From contig NZ_JAHLQK010000001.1 in assembly GCF_018919215.1 (NCBI RefSeq), positions 466,430-530,429 of the forward strand: a stretch of 64,000 nt of DNA, read 5' to 3'. Below are positions 22,365 through 30,846 of the stretch, one piece after another. Source of the stretch: Alkaliphilus flagellatus. GTDB taxonomy: Bacteria; Bacillota; Clostridia; Peptostreptococcales; Natronincolaceae. The position numbers and the translations under genes were made by a program. The notes beneath the pieces are model-generated. The model had not been told where the DNA came from, did not search any database, and worked only from the letters and a program-made list of their open reading frames with translations. Numbering within the stretch: position 1 is the first letter of the stretch; the number at the start of each line of letters is the position of its first letter.

Positions 22365-24819
22365 TAAGTATGAATATAATATCATTGACGCATTGAATAT
22401 GATTATTAGAGTAAAAGATAACCACTACAATATTCCACTCAATACTTTATTTACTATGGCTGCACGGAAAAATCCCAAACGCAGCTTTTTATTTGTAAGT
22501 AAAGTTTTAGGAAAGCATATTCCTATTAATCCTTACAGTGGATTATTAGCAAATCTTATACTGGCTACTAAATATATGGATGAAGTTTACAATATAAAAG
22601 ATGAGACTAGGATTAAAGAACTCGTTAGTGGTTTTATTGATCAGAATAATTGTGAAGATATTTACAAAAAAGCAATTCAAACTCCATATGTATTGCCAGA
22701 GCCTAATATTTTTATTGGATTTGCTGAAACTGCTACAGGAATAGCCCAAGGGATATTTAGCTATTTTAAAGGTGAAGGATTTTATACCCATACTACAAGA
22801 GATATAGTTTTAAACAATGATTTCAATATAGCCTTTGAAGAAGAGCATTCCCATGCTAAGGATCACAATTGTTATGGTTTAAGTGAAGAAGTTTTAAAGT
22901 CAGATGCACCAATTGTATTAATAGATGATGAGCTTACTACGGGAAAAACAATTTTAAATATTATTAAGGCTCTGCAAAGCAAATATCCTCGCAAAACTTA
23001 TGTTGTATTATCCATTTTGGATTGGCGAAGCGATGATGATATTAATAAATTTAATGAAATAGAGAGGGATATGGGAATCTCTATTAAAGTTATTTCTCTA
23101 GTGTCAGGTAATATTGAAATAGAAGGAAGTTCAAATATAAATTGTATAAAACAAAACGAAGAAGTAGCAATATGTGTAGAAGAATCTGATGTTAGTATAG
23201 AATACTTAATGTTAGATGATTATTTTGATAAACCACTCAGTTATACTTATCTTGATGGAGAAGGAAATGAGCATATAACTCCATATTTAAAAGAAACAGG
23301 GCGATTTGGTATATCATGCAGTGAACAAAACCATATTAGTAACAAAATAGCTAAAATAGGAGAATTACTTAAGTCAAAAAGAACAGGTGATAAAACACTA
23401 TGCTTAGGAACAGAGGAATTTATGTATATTCCAATGATGATAGCAGCCCATATGGGGCAAGGGGTAAAATATCACTCTACTACTAGAAGTCCTATTTATC
23501 CATTAAATAAAGCTGAGTATGGTGCTAAAAATGGATTCTCTTTTGAAAGTCCGGGGGGATCAGGTGTTATAAATTACTTATATAATATTCCATATGAAGG
23601 GTATGATGAGCTATTTTTAATTTTAGAAAGAGAAGTTTCTCCTAATAGATTAGACTCTATAGTAGGTACATTAAAGATATTAGGTATTCCTAAAATTTTT
23701 ATTGTGTATTGTTTGGCGGCAGAGAACAAGCCTTTTACTGGAAGTTACAGTAAGGAGGATGTAGTTTTTCTTTTAAAAAACATTAGTGATTCTATAATAG
23801 AAACAGATACAGAAGATAAAGAAGAAGCTATACAGTCTGGGGTCCATTATTCTGAAATGCTACCTGTTGAATATAAACCAACTGAGAATTATATAAATTT
23901 ATTTCATAAATCCTTGGAGGAATCAGCTAGAAAGGTTGCATTGGCTGTAGCTGTAGTTTCTGAAAAAATTATAAGTAATAGAGGGAAGGATATTGTTTTA
24001 GTTTCTTTAGCAAGGGCAGGAACACCTATTGGAATATTGATTAAAAGATACTTAGAAAATAATTACGGTATTAAATTGCCACATTACAGTGTTTCTATAA
24101 TTAGGGGTAAGGGAATAGATGAGAATGCGATTGCTTATATTTTAAAGCAGCATCCAGAAAAAGAAGTGCAGTTTATAGATGGATGGACAGGTAAAGGTGC
24201 TATTACTAGAGTATTAATTGAAGCTTGTAAACAGATAAAAGAAAGTTTAGGAGTGGATTTAAATTCTGATTTAGCAGTATTAGCTGACCCTGCATATTGT
24301 ACAACAACCTTTGGTACTAGAGAAGATTTTCTTATTCCAAGTGCTTGCCTTAATTCTACAGTTTCAGGTTTAGTTAGCCGTACGGTACACCGTGAAGATT
24401 TAATAGGACCCAATGATTTTCATGGTGCTAAGTTTTACGAGGAAATGAAGGATGATGATGTATCTAACTTATTTATAGATAGAATTACAGAAGAATTTTC
24501 TTTGATTCAAGATGAAATAGAAGCTGAGATAAATCTTCATAAAGAACTTCCACATGAAGTTACTTGGAAAGGATTAAAAGATATTGAAATAATACAAACG
24601 GTATTTGGAATAGAAGATATTAATTTAATTAAACCAGGTATAGGAGAAACTACAAGGGTACTTCTGCGTAGAGTGCCTTGGAAAGTATTAGTTCGTGATT
24701 ATGAAAGTGATAATCTAAAGCATATTTTATTACTAGCAAAAGACAGAGGAGTTCCTGTAGTGGAATATCCACACATGACCTATGAATGTTGTGGATTGAT
24801 TAAGCCTTTAAAAGAGTGA
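22324..24819 (+). CDS. Four-domain fusion: PRTase - TRSP - StiP-type PRTase - PELOTA
   Basis: This 831-residue protein appears to fuse pieces that are usually separate genes. Residues about 1-270 are an orotate-PRTase-like domain with the PRPP loop VLIDDELTTGKT (near 197). About 290-480 is a TRSP domain with its name motif in STTRSPIYP (near 384) and GGSGVINYLYN. About 500-740 is a second PRTase-like domain (StiP/PRTase_3) with LVSLARAGTPIGIL and the loop FIDGWTGKG (near 616), plus a DPAYCTTTFGTREDF block. The last about 85 residues resemble a PELOTA RNA-binding domain. PRPP chemistry on a base- or RNA-linked substrate is implied. ATG 22324 lies four bases after GGGGTG and overlaps the lyase gene. 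Confidence 0.85.
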   Translation: MKTNVTKTYWQESNKYEYNIIDALNMIIRVKDNHYNIPLNTLFTMAARKNPKRSFLFVSKVLGKHIPINPYSGLLANLILATKYMDEVYNIKDETRIKELVSGFIDQNNCEDIYKKAIQTPYVLPEPNIFIGFAETATGIAQGIFSYFKGEGFYTHTTRDIVLNNDFNIAFEEEHSHAKDHNCYGLSEEVLKSDAPIVLIDDELTTGKTILNIIKALQSKYPRKTYVVLSILDWRSDDDINKFNEIERDMGISIKVISLVSGNIEIEGSSNINCIKQNEEVAICVEESDVSIEYLMLDDYFDKPLSYTYLDGEGNEHITPYLKETGRFGISCSEQNHISNKIAKIGELLKSKRTGDKTLCLGTEEFMYIPMMIAAHMGQGVKYHSTTRSPIYPLNKAEYGAKNGFSFESPGGSGVINYLYNIPYEGYDELFLILEREVSPNRLDSIVGTLKILGIPKIFIVYCLAAENKPFTGSYSKEDVVFLLKNISDSIIETDTEDKEEAIQSGVHYSEMLPVEYKPTENYINLFHKSLEESARKVALAVAVVSEKIISNRGKDIVLVSLARAGTPIGILIKRYLENNYGIKLPHYSVSIIRGKGIDENAIAYILKQHPEKEVQFIDGWTGKGAITRVLIEACKQIKESLGVDLNSDLAVLADPAYCTTTFGTREDFLIPSACLNSTVSGLVSRTVHREDLIGPNDFHGAKFYEEMKDDDVSNLFIDRITEEFSLIQDEIEAEINLHKELPHEVTWKGLKDIEIIQTVFGIEDINLIKPGIGETTRVLLRRVPWKVLVRDYESDNLKHILLLAKDRGVPVVEYPHMTYECCGLIKPLKE

Positions 24820-24993
24820 ATTTAATATAATATTAAGAAAATTGTGGATAAAACAATAAGAGATTAGGAGTATATTAATAATTTATTCCTATTAATGCCA
24901 CTTCCCCTATAGAAATTTTCAATTTTATTGAAATGGACAAACCATCTATAATGAAATTGAGATTACTAAATTAAAGAAATAGGGGGAATTATA

Positions 24994-25575
24994 ATGGCTA
25001 CTAGAAGTACTGCTTTGGGTTCAACTAGAATTATGATAATGGCATCTTTAGGTATTGTTATTAACATTGTTTTAGGTACTTTTGTTCAAGGATTGCAAAT
25101 TCCATTAATATTCTTAGACACAATAGGAACAATTTTTGTAGCAGCAACCTTAGGACCTATTGCAGGGGCTATGACAGGAGGTTTAACTAATATTATTCAA
25201 GGTATGATAACTACTCCTAAAAATATACCATTTGCTATTGTAAGTATAGTAGTTGGGATAATAGTTGGTCTTATTGCTAAGAAGTGGAACTTTGGTATTA
25301 AAACAGCAATTGTTACTGGTGTTATTTTAGCTATTGCGGCGCCCGCTATAGGTGCACCAATAGCAGCTTTCTTATTTGACGGAGTAACTGGAGGAGGAAC
25401 CGATGCTATACTTATGTGGTTACGTGCAAGTGGACAAAGACTTCTCCCTTCTGTTTTCATAACTAGAGTAATAGGTAATTTTATAGATAAAATAGTAAGT
25501 TGTATATTAGTGTCTATTTTAATAGTATCATTGCCTACTAATTTTAAAATAGGTAAGGAAACTAGAAATGTATAG
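24994..25575 (+). CDS. ECF transporter S component, CD3073-like
   Basis: This 193-residue membrane protein has five to six hydrophobic segments. Segments include IMIMASLGIVINIVLGTFVQG, FLDTIGTIFVAATLGPIAGAMTGGLTNIIQG and the C-terminal VFITRVIGNFIDKIVSCILVSILIVSL. The pattern LDTIGTI...GPIAGAMTGGLTN is that of small-molecule S components of energy-coupling factor transporters. The next gene, a TudS-related desulfidase, overlaps it by eight bases. The same pair (CD3073/CD3072) is known in Clostridioides difficile. The likely cargo is therefore a thio-substituted base or similar sulfur compound. No ECF ATPase or T component is nearby, so a shared module must be elsewhere. AGGGGGAA precedes the ATG. 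Confidence 0.82.
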   Translation: MATRSTALGSTRIMIMASLGIVINIVLGTFVQGLQIPLIFLDTIGTIFVAATLGPIAGAMTGGLTNIIQGMITTPKNIPFAIVSIVVGIIVGLIAKKWNFGIKTAIVTGVILAIAAPAIGAPIAAFLFDGVTGGGTDAILMWLRASGQRLLPSVFITRVIGNFIDKIVSCILVSILIVSLPTNFKIGKETRNV

Positions 25576-26065
25576 AGAAAAATTGATAATCTATACTGCA
25601 CATTGTGTTTTAAATCAGAATGCAGTAATTAATGGATGGGAAAGAGCTCAAGGTGCTTTTAATGATATTATTAGAATTTTATTAGATTATAATATATCAA
25701 TAGTACAGATGCCCTGCCCAGAGTTTACATTTTTAGGAGAAGATCGTCCTCCAAAGACTAAAGAGGAGTATGATACACCTGAATATAGGCAATTATGTAA
25801 AGAATTAGCTTTAAGATTGGTAGAACAAATAGTTGAATATAAAAAGCATGACTATAAAATTATTGGACTTTTAGGAATAGGGCAAAGTCCTTCCTGCGAC
25901 ACTATGGGAAAAAAGGGAATCTTTATGGAAGAACTTTTTATGTTAATAGAGAAAGAAGATTTACAACTGCCTACCTTCGATATTCCAGAGAATTATAAGG
26001 AAGGAGAAGCTGATGAGGTAGTAAAACAATTTAAAAATTTTATTGAAGAAAAACTCCACCTTTAG
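25568..26065 (+). CDS. TudS-related putative desulfidase, CD3072-like (DUF523 relative)
   Basis: This 165-residue protein contains a cysteine set resembling TudS/DUF523 enzymes, which hold a [4Fe-4S] cluster and strip sulfur from thiouracil. The set is YTAHCVLNQNAVINGW (Cys near residue 13), IVQMPCPEFTFLGEDRPPK (Cys near 48) and GIGQSPSCDTMGKKGIF (Cys near 109). Three cysteines bound to a cluster with one open iron site is the known TudS arrangement. It overlaps the S component gene before it by eight bases, so import and desulfuration of a thio-compound is a sensible reading. The stop codon lies within its own terminator loop. Confidence 0.82.
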   Translation: MYREKLIIYTAHCVLNQNAVINGWERAQGAFNDIIRILLDYNISIVQMPCPEFTFLGEDRPPKTKEEYDTPEYRQLCKELALRLVEQIVEYKKHDYKIIGLLGIGQSPSCDTMGKKGIFMEELFMLIEKEDLQLPTFDIPENYKEGEADEVVKQFKNFIEEKLHL

Positions 26066-26080
26066 TTGTGGAGTTTTTTA
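26049..26080 (+). terminator. Terminator overlapping the desulfidase stop codon
   Basis: AAAAACTCCAC / GTGGAGTTTTT (26049-26059, 26068-26078). The stop codon TAG at 26063-26065 lies in the loop. Confidence 0.8.
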
Positions 26081-26104
26081 TTTTAATTATTTTTTAGTTA
26101 TATA

Positions 26105-26154
26105 TTGACAAAGGCGCGTATATACTGTATATATATAGTATATACAGTATATAC
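26105..26154 (+). promoter_or_regulatory. Promoter with overlapping GntR palindrome
   Basis: TTGACA (26105-26110), a 17-base spacer and TATATA (26128-26133). A perfect inverted repeat GTATATACTGTATA / TATACAGTATATAC (26118-26131 and 26141-26154) covers the -10 box and start site, which fits autorepression by the YtrA-type GntR regulator directly downstream. Confidence 0.8.
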
Positions 26155-26166
26155 GGAGGAAGAAAA

Positions 26167-26544
26167 ATGAGAATAATTATTCTAAATGGATCAGGTCAGC
26201 CAATATATGACCAAATTACAGATCAGATTAAAAATTTAATTTTAAATGGAGAATTATCGGAAGGTGAACAATTGCCATCTATAAGAAATTTAGCAAAGGA
26301 GTTACAAATAAGTGTAATTACAACAAAGCGGGCCTATGAGGAACTGGAAAGAGAAGGTTTTATAGAAACTGTTGCTGGAAAAGGCTCCTTTGTAGCAGTT
26401 CAAGATAAAGAACTACTTAGAGAAAAAAAGCTACAAATAATTGAGGAAAAACTACAGAGTGCTGTTATAGAAGGAAAACAGTTAGGCTTAACTATTGAAG
26501 AATTAAATGAGATGCTTACAATACTTTATGGTGAGGTGGAATAG
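26167..26544 (+). CDS. GntR-family repressor, YtrA subfamily
   Basis: This 125-residue regulator has the N-terminal GntR winged helix (IYDQITDQIKNLILNGELSEGEQLPSIRNLAKELQIS, then TTKRAYEELEREGFIETVAGKGSFVA). A short C-terminal helical tail follows and no large effector domain, which defines the YtrA type. Such regulators sit at the head of ABC transporter operons and repress them until envelope-active agents appear. A 14-base-arm palindrome over its own promoter is the probable operator. CGGAGGA precedes the ATG, and the ABC ATPase gene starts three bases after its stop codon. Confidence 0.93.
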   Translation: MRIIILNGSGQPIYDQITDQIKNLILNGELSEGEQLPSIRNLAKELQISVITTKRAYEELEREGFIETVAGKGSFVAVQDKELLREKKLQIIEEKLQSAVIEGKQLGLTIEELNEMLTILYGEVE

Positions 26545-26547
26545 AGG

Positions 26548-27411
26548 ATGAATTATTTATTAGAGTTAAAGGATGTATCAAAAAGGTATAAGGAATTTCA
26601 ATTAAATAACATAAGCTTTAATTTAGAAAAAGGATATATTATGGGGTTTATTGGTCCTAATGGAGCTGGGAAAAGCACAACTATTAAACTTATAATGAAC
26701 CTAATAAAAAAAGATGGAGGGCAAATTAAAATCTTTGGCAAGGATTATAAGAAGGATGAAATTGCGATAAAGGAAAGAATAGGCTTTGTATACGACGAAA
26801 ATTATTTTTATGAAGATTTAAGTCTTCTAGACATGAAGAATATTATCGCACCTTTTTATAAAAATTGGGATGAAAAAACTTTTCAAAAATATATTAAAGA
26901 GTTTAACCTATCTTTAAAACAGAAAATTAAAGAATTATCTAAGGGGATGAAAATGAAGTATTCACTAGCCTTAGCCCTATCACATAAGGCAGATTTAATT
27001 ATAATGGATGAGCCTACATCAGGGTTAGACCCCATTATAAGGAATGAGCTTTTGGAAATCTTGTATGATATTATACAAGATGAAGAAAAGGGAATTTTAT
27101 TTTCTACTCACAACACTACAGATTTAGATAAGATTGCAGATTATATTACCTTTATTAACGATGGTAAAATGCTGTTTAGTGAACCAAAGGATGAAATAAT
27201 GAATCAATATAAAATAGTGAAAGGCGGAAAAGAAGTTTTAAACTTTGATACAAGAAAAAAACTTATAGGAGTAAAAGAACACAATTACGGTTTTGAGGCT
27301 TTAACAACAAACAGTGTGCTATTAAAAAAAGAGCTAAAGAATGAAATAATAATTGAGAATGCTACATTAGAAGATATTATGTTATATACCGTTAGGGGGA
27401 ATAAAAAATGA
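26548..27411 (+). CDS. ABC transporter ATP-binding protein of the GntR operon
   Basis: This 287-residue ATPase has Walker A GPNGAGKSTTIK, signature LSKGMKMKYSLALALS, Walker B ADLIIMDEPTSGLDP and H-loop FSTHNTTD. After about residue 215 a C-terminal extension of some 70 residues follows, as in YtrB/BcrA-type ATPases. It starts three bases after the regulator and its stop overlaps the permease start (ATGA). The three genes form a GntR-ABC exporter unit. By analogy with ytrGABCDEF this may respond to cell-wall-active antibiotics, but substrate is unproven. Confidence 0.92.
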   Translation: MNYLLELKDVSKRYKEFQLNNISFNLEKGYIMGFIGPNGAGKSTTIKLIMNLIKKDGGQIKIFGKDYKKDEIAIKERIGFVYDENYFYEDLSLLDMKNIIAPFYKNWDEKTFQKYIKEFNLSLKQKIKELSKGMKMKYSLALALSHKADLIIMDEPTSGLDPIIRNELLEILYDIIQDEEKGILFSTHNTTDLDKIADYITFINDGKMLFSEPKDEIMNQYKIVKGGKEVLNFDTRKKLIGVKEHNYGFEALTTNSVLLKKELKNEIIIENATLEDIMLYTVRGNKK

Positions 27412-28079
27412 TTAATTTAATAAAAAAAGAATTTATAATCCAAAAAAAATATTTTTTATTATTGCTTGGATATAGTTTTTTTATGCTTATAGCATTTTCA
27501 ATATCTTCGTCAGATATGGCTCAGTCGGCTTATGTGGCAGCAGCTATAGGAATAACCTATATGTTTATTCAATATTCATGTTCTATCGATGATCAAAATA
27601 AAAGTGAAAAAATATTAAATAGTTTACCTATTAGTCGTAAAAAAATTGTACTTTCAAAATATGGAGCTATAATGCTATTTTCTATGTTATCTGTTATTGT
27701 AGTAGGATTAGCAGGAATGTTAGTTTTAAAATTGTCTTTCACTTATATTCGAATAATAGAATTAGAAAACATTGTTGCTATTCTTTCAATTGCTTGGATG
27801 CTGGCAGCCATTTATCTACCTGTTTACTTTAAATTTGGATATATAAAAGCAAAAGTATTTAATATGATTATATTTTTCATTTTCTTCTTCGGTCCAATGT
27901 TCGCTAAGAATTATTTGCAAAAATATATAGGTAGTTCCTCTATGGAGTCTAGTTTGAATTTTATAGCAAGTAATGGTCCTATTGCTATTGCTGGAATAAC
28001 TTTATTTACCGCTATGATTCTTGTAATTGTTTCTGCTATAATATCAACAAAGATATATTCAAATAGAGAGTTTAACTAA
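27408..28079 (+). CDS. ABC-2 type permease subunit
   Basis: This 223-residue membrane protein has six hydrophobic segments: residues about 14-32, 38-58, 83-108, 116-140, 148-163 and 192-215. The cytoplasmic loop SEKILNSLPISRKKIVLSKYGAIMLFS is the usual ABC-2 permease coupling region. It overlaps the ATPase gene by four bases and is its membrane partner. The family resembles ABC2_membrane_5. It is followed after 22 bases by a second ATPase gene. Confidence 0.88.
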   Translation: MINLIKKEFIIQKKYFLLLLGYSFFMLIAFSISSSDMAQSAYVAAAIGITYMFIQYSCSIDDQNKSEKILNSLPISRKKIVLSKYGAIMLFSMLSVIVVGLAGMLVLKLSFTYIRIIELENIVAILSIAWMLAAIYLPVYFKFGYIKAKVFNMIIFFIFFFGPMFAKNYLQKYIGSSSMESSLNFIASNGPIAIAGITLFTAMILVIVSAIISTKIYSNREFN

Positions 28080-28101
28080 AATAAACAGCGGAGGTGAAGG
28101 G

Positions 28102-28836
28102 GTGAATTTACTAGATATACAAAGCTTATCTGGAGGATACGATAAAGTAAAGATATTAAATCAAGTATCCTTCCAGGTGAAGCCAGGAGAAATTTTAGGA
28201 TTAATTGGACCAAATGGTGCTGGTAAAACAACAATTATAAAAAGTATATTGGGGATTTTGCCTCCTATAGATGGAGAAATTAAAATGCTACAATATAATA
28301 TTAAGGAAGATCCTCTTGAATTTAAAAAACGAATTGCCTATGTTCCTGAGGTCCCTTTACTATATGATGAGATGACCCTTTTGGAACACTTAGAGTTTAC
28401 AGCAATGTCCCATGGATTAGATAAGGAAACTTTTGAAAAAAGAATGATGGAGCTATTAAAAATATTTAGGTTAAAGGATAAGCTCCATCATTTTCCTAAT
28501 TCATTTTCAAAGGGTATGAAGCAAAAGGTTATGATTATGTGTGCTTTTTTATATGATCCTTCTGTATATATTATAGACGAACCTTTTGTAGGACTAGATC
28601 CGAAGGCAACTAAGGACTTTATAGATATAATAAAGCTAAAGAGAGAAGCAGGCAAGGGAGTTTTAATGTGTACCCATGTATTGGATACAGCTGAAAAAAT
28701 ATGTGATAGGTTTATATTAATTAATTCCGGCATAATTGAAGCTACAGGTACTATGGAGGAGCTAAGAAAGTATGCGGAAATAGAATATGGAAGTCTAGCA
28801 GATATATATGACAGATTGGTGAGTGATAGCGAATGA
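28102..28836 (+). CDS. ABC transporter ATP-binding protein, EcsA-like
   Basis: This 244-residue ATPase has Walker A GPNGAGKTTIIKS, signature FSKGMKQKVMIMCAFL and Walker B VYIIDEPFVGLDP. The GLDP and MKQKVMI features and the pairing with a 425-residue permease match EcsA of the EcsAB system, which in Bacillus influences secretion, sporulation and intramembrane proteolysis. The GTG start at 28102 follows GGAGGTGAAGG. It overlaps the permease gene by four bases (ATGA). It could be read from the GntR promoter as well. Confidence 0.85.
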   Translation: MNLLDIQSLSGGYDKVKILNQVSFQVKPGEILGLIGPNGAGKTTIIKSILGILPPIDGEIKMLQYNIKEDPLEFKKRIAYVPEVPLLYDEMTLLEHLEFTAMSHGLDKETFEKRMMELLKIFRLKDKLHHFPNSFSKGMKQKVMIMCAFLYDPSVYIIDEPFVGLDPKATKDFIDIIKLKREAGKGVLMCTHVLDTAEKICDRFILINSGIIEATGTMEELRKYAEIEYGSLADIYDRLVSDSE

Positions 28837-30110
28837 ATCCAATCTTATTAATATGGAAAAAACGGATAACTTATCTAGCAAAGCTATACTATAAATTTAT
28901 ATCTTTTCAAATAGATGGAGTTATCTTGTTATATTTGTTAGGAATAATTGGGGTGTTAGGATTTTATTCTAAGGAAATTATATTGGAGATTATGGGATAT
29001 TTATCTGTAGGTTACATGGCTATAATACCACAGATGATATTAGTATTAAGTCTTGTATCTGGAAATCTTGTTGGATATTTGAAATTGGCAGATCAAGTGT
29101 TTTTATCACCTTTAAATATAGATGGTAGACGGTTTCTTAGGTATTCCCATACACTAAGTGCAGGAATATATGTACTAATATGGTCTTTAATATGGACTCT
29201 TTTATATTTTTATTATCGCATTTACTTTAATGCAACAATTAATATATACTTGGTTGTCTTAGTATGTGGATCAATATTAAGGCTAGCTATTTTAAACTTT
29301 AAATTTACTCTATGGAATAAACAGGGAAGATGGAAAAGAAGAATATATAGTACTCTGTTTTATTCTGTAGTGTCTAGTCTTATAGCATGGATTTTACCCA
29401 TATTAACTCAAGGTTATATATCAAGGCTTAAAATAGTAATATATTTTAGCAGTTCAATAATTATTCTAATAATATCTCAATTAATTAAAAATGATGTTTT
29501 AATTGATTGGGAGAGACTAATTAATGAGGAAACAAACAAAAGAGTTCAGAATTTTGCATTTCTACTTAAGGAATCTTCTAAGGAAAAGAAAGCATCTAGG
29601 GTAAGGACCATTCCGATTTTTAGTGGTAGAAAAATATTACCCTTTCACCAGACTGGTGCACTATTATTACTATATTTTAAAATACTACAAAGGGGAAAGG
29701 GCAATCTTACTTTATTATTACAAATGTACTTTGCTATTTTAGCAGGTATTACTTTTGGTGATAGGCTAGTAACTAGTAGTGGTGTTGTAGAAATCCATAC
29801 ATTTACAATAATAAGCATTGTATTAACAGCCTACATAGTTGGGGATTTTTTATCATCCATATGGATTAATCTAAAGGAAGATACATGGTTTCAAATCTAT
29901 CCGTATACACTTAAACAAAAAATAAGAGCTATTAAGCTGGGACCAACTATTATATTAGTAGCATTTTTAATATTACTGAGTATACCGTTGAGTTTATTGA
30001 ACGGATGGATTTTTAATCCTATTATAGATTTTATCGGAATTTCGATTTTATCAATAATTATTGTAGAAATTCATAGTTATTTATTAATCTCAAAATTAAA
30101 AGTATATTAA
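28833..30110 (+). CDS. EcsB-like ABC permease
   Basis: This 425-residue membrane protein has about ten hydrophobic segments. The N-terminal KKRITYLAKLYYKFISFQIDG..LLYLLGIIG and the following PQMILVLSLVSGNLVGYLKLADQVFLSPL match the EcsB family pattern, including a charged central loop (about residues 225-275). It is the partner of the EcsA-like ATPase just upstream. No terminator is obvious before the next promoter region. Confidence 0.85.
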   Translation: MNPILLIWKKRITYLAKLYYKFISFQIDGVILLYLLGIIGVLGFYSKEIILEIMGYLSVGYMAIIPQMILVLSLVSGNLVGYLKLADQVFLSPLNIDGRRFLRYSHTLSAGIYVLIWSLIWTLLYFYYRIYFNATINIYLVVLVCGSILRLAILNFKFTLWNKQGRWKRRIYSTLFYSVVSSLIAWILPILTQGYISRLKIVIYFSSSIIILIISQLIKNDVLIDWERLINEETNKRVQNFAFLLKESSKEKKASRVRTIPIFSGRKILPFHQTGALLLLYFKILQRGKGNLTLLLQMYFAILAGITFGDRLVTSSGVVEIHTFTIISIVLTAYIVGDFLSSIWINLKEDTWFQIYPYTLKQKIRAIKLGPTIILVAFLILLSIPLSLLNGWIFNPIIDFIGISILSIIIVEIHSYLLISKLKVY

Positions 30111-30153
30111 TCAAATATCTAAAATTTATTTTAGCCCTACTATTTATGAAAAG

Positions 30154-30165
30154 TGTATCGATACA
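30154..30165. promoter_or_regulatory. TGTATCGATACA palindrome upstream of ECF S component gene
   Basis: A perfect 12-base palindrome. The related sequence GCGATACACTTTACA recurs at about 30242-30256, nearer the start codon. Possible operator pair; no regulator identified. Confidence 0.35.
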
Positions 30166-30277
30166 AACTTTTACTAAACTACTTAGAATACATACTTTAC
30201 ATAGATAAAGTCTCGTGGTACAATAAAAGTGTAATGATAGTGCGATACACTTTACATATTATAAGGGGGATATTTTA

Positions 30278-30814
30278 ATGATGAATAGACAATTACAATC
30301 TAATAAGATACAAGATTTAACAATCTTAGGTCTTTTAATTGCTTTGGTAGCTGTATCTACAATGCTGATTAAAATTCCAGTTGTTTCTACGGAAGGGTAC
30401 ATTCATTTGGGCGATAGTATGATTTTTCTAGCATCAATTATGTTTGGTAAAAAGAAAGGTGCTATTGCTGGGGGATTAGGATCCGCTATGGCAGATTTAC
30501 TTCTTGGGTATACTCATTGGATATTACCAACACTTATTATTAAAGGTCTAATGGGATATGGTATTGGTGCTATTTCAGATCAAGAAAATGATAATATAAT
30601 TAACTTTAGAAATAGTGGTGCTTTAGTATTTGGAGCTAGTTGGATGGTATTTGGTTACTTTATTGCAGGAGGAATTATGAAGGGAAGCTTTGTGGTTTCA
30701 GCAACTAGTATACCAGCAAATTTAGTTCAAGGTTTTGTAGGCGCTTTATTATTCATACCAATAGGTATTGCTCTTAAAAAAACTAAATATTTTAAGCAAT
30801 ATGTGTTAAAATAA
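30278..30814 (+). CDS. ECF transporter S component (PF07155-like)
   Basis: This 178-residue membrane protein has about five to six transmembrane segments. The segments begin LTILGLLIALVAVSTMLIKIPV, and the signature EGYIHLGDSMIFLASIMFGKKKGAIAGGLGSAMADLLLGYTHW matches the ECF-type riboflavin/thiazole-like S component family. The short loop before the first helix carries no obvious substrate clue. Substrate is probably a vitamin or vitamin precursor. No transcription-linked riboswitch was recognised in the 167-base leader. AAGGGGG lies eight bases before the ATG. Confidence 0.85.
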   Translation: MMNRQLQSNKIQDLTILGLLIALVAVSTMLIKIPVVSTEGYIHLGDSMIFLASIMFGKKKGAIAGGLGSAMADLLLGYTHWILPTLIIKGLMGYGIGAISDQENDNIINFRNSGALVFGASWMVFGYFIAGGIMKGSFVVSATSIPANLVQGFVGALLFIPIGIALKKTKYFKQYVLK

Positions 30815-30846
30815 CGATGGGGAAATTTCTCCATCGTTATTTTTAT
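30811..30846 (+). terminator. Terminator after ECF S component
   Basis: ATAACGATGG / CCATCGTTAT (30811-30820, 30831-30840) then TTTT. Confidence 0.8.

Noticed and set aside
30111-30277. Vitamin riboswitch ahead of the ECF S component gene
   Set aside because: No conserved riboswitch core or terminator/antiterminator pair was recognised; only short palindromes are present.
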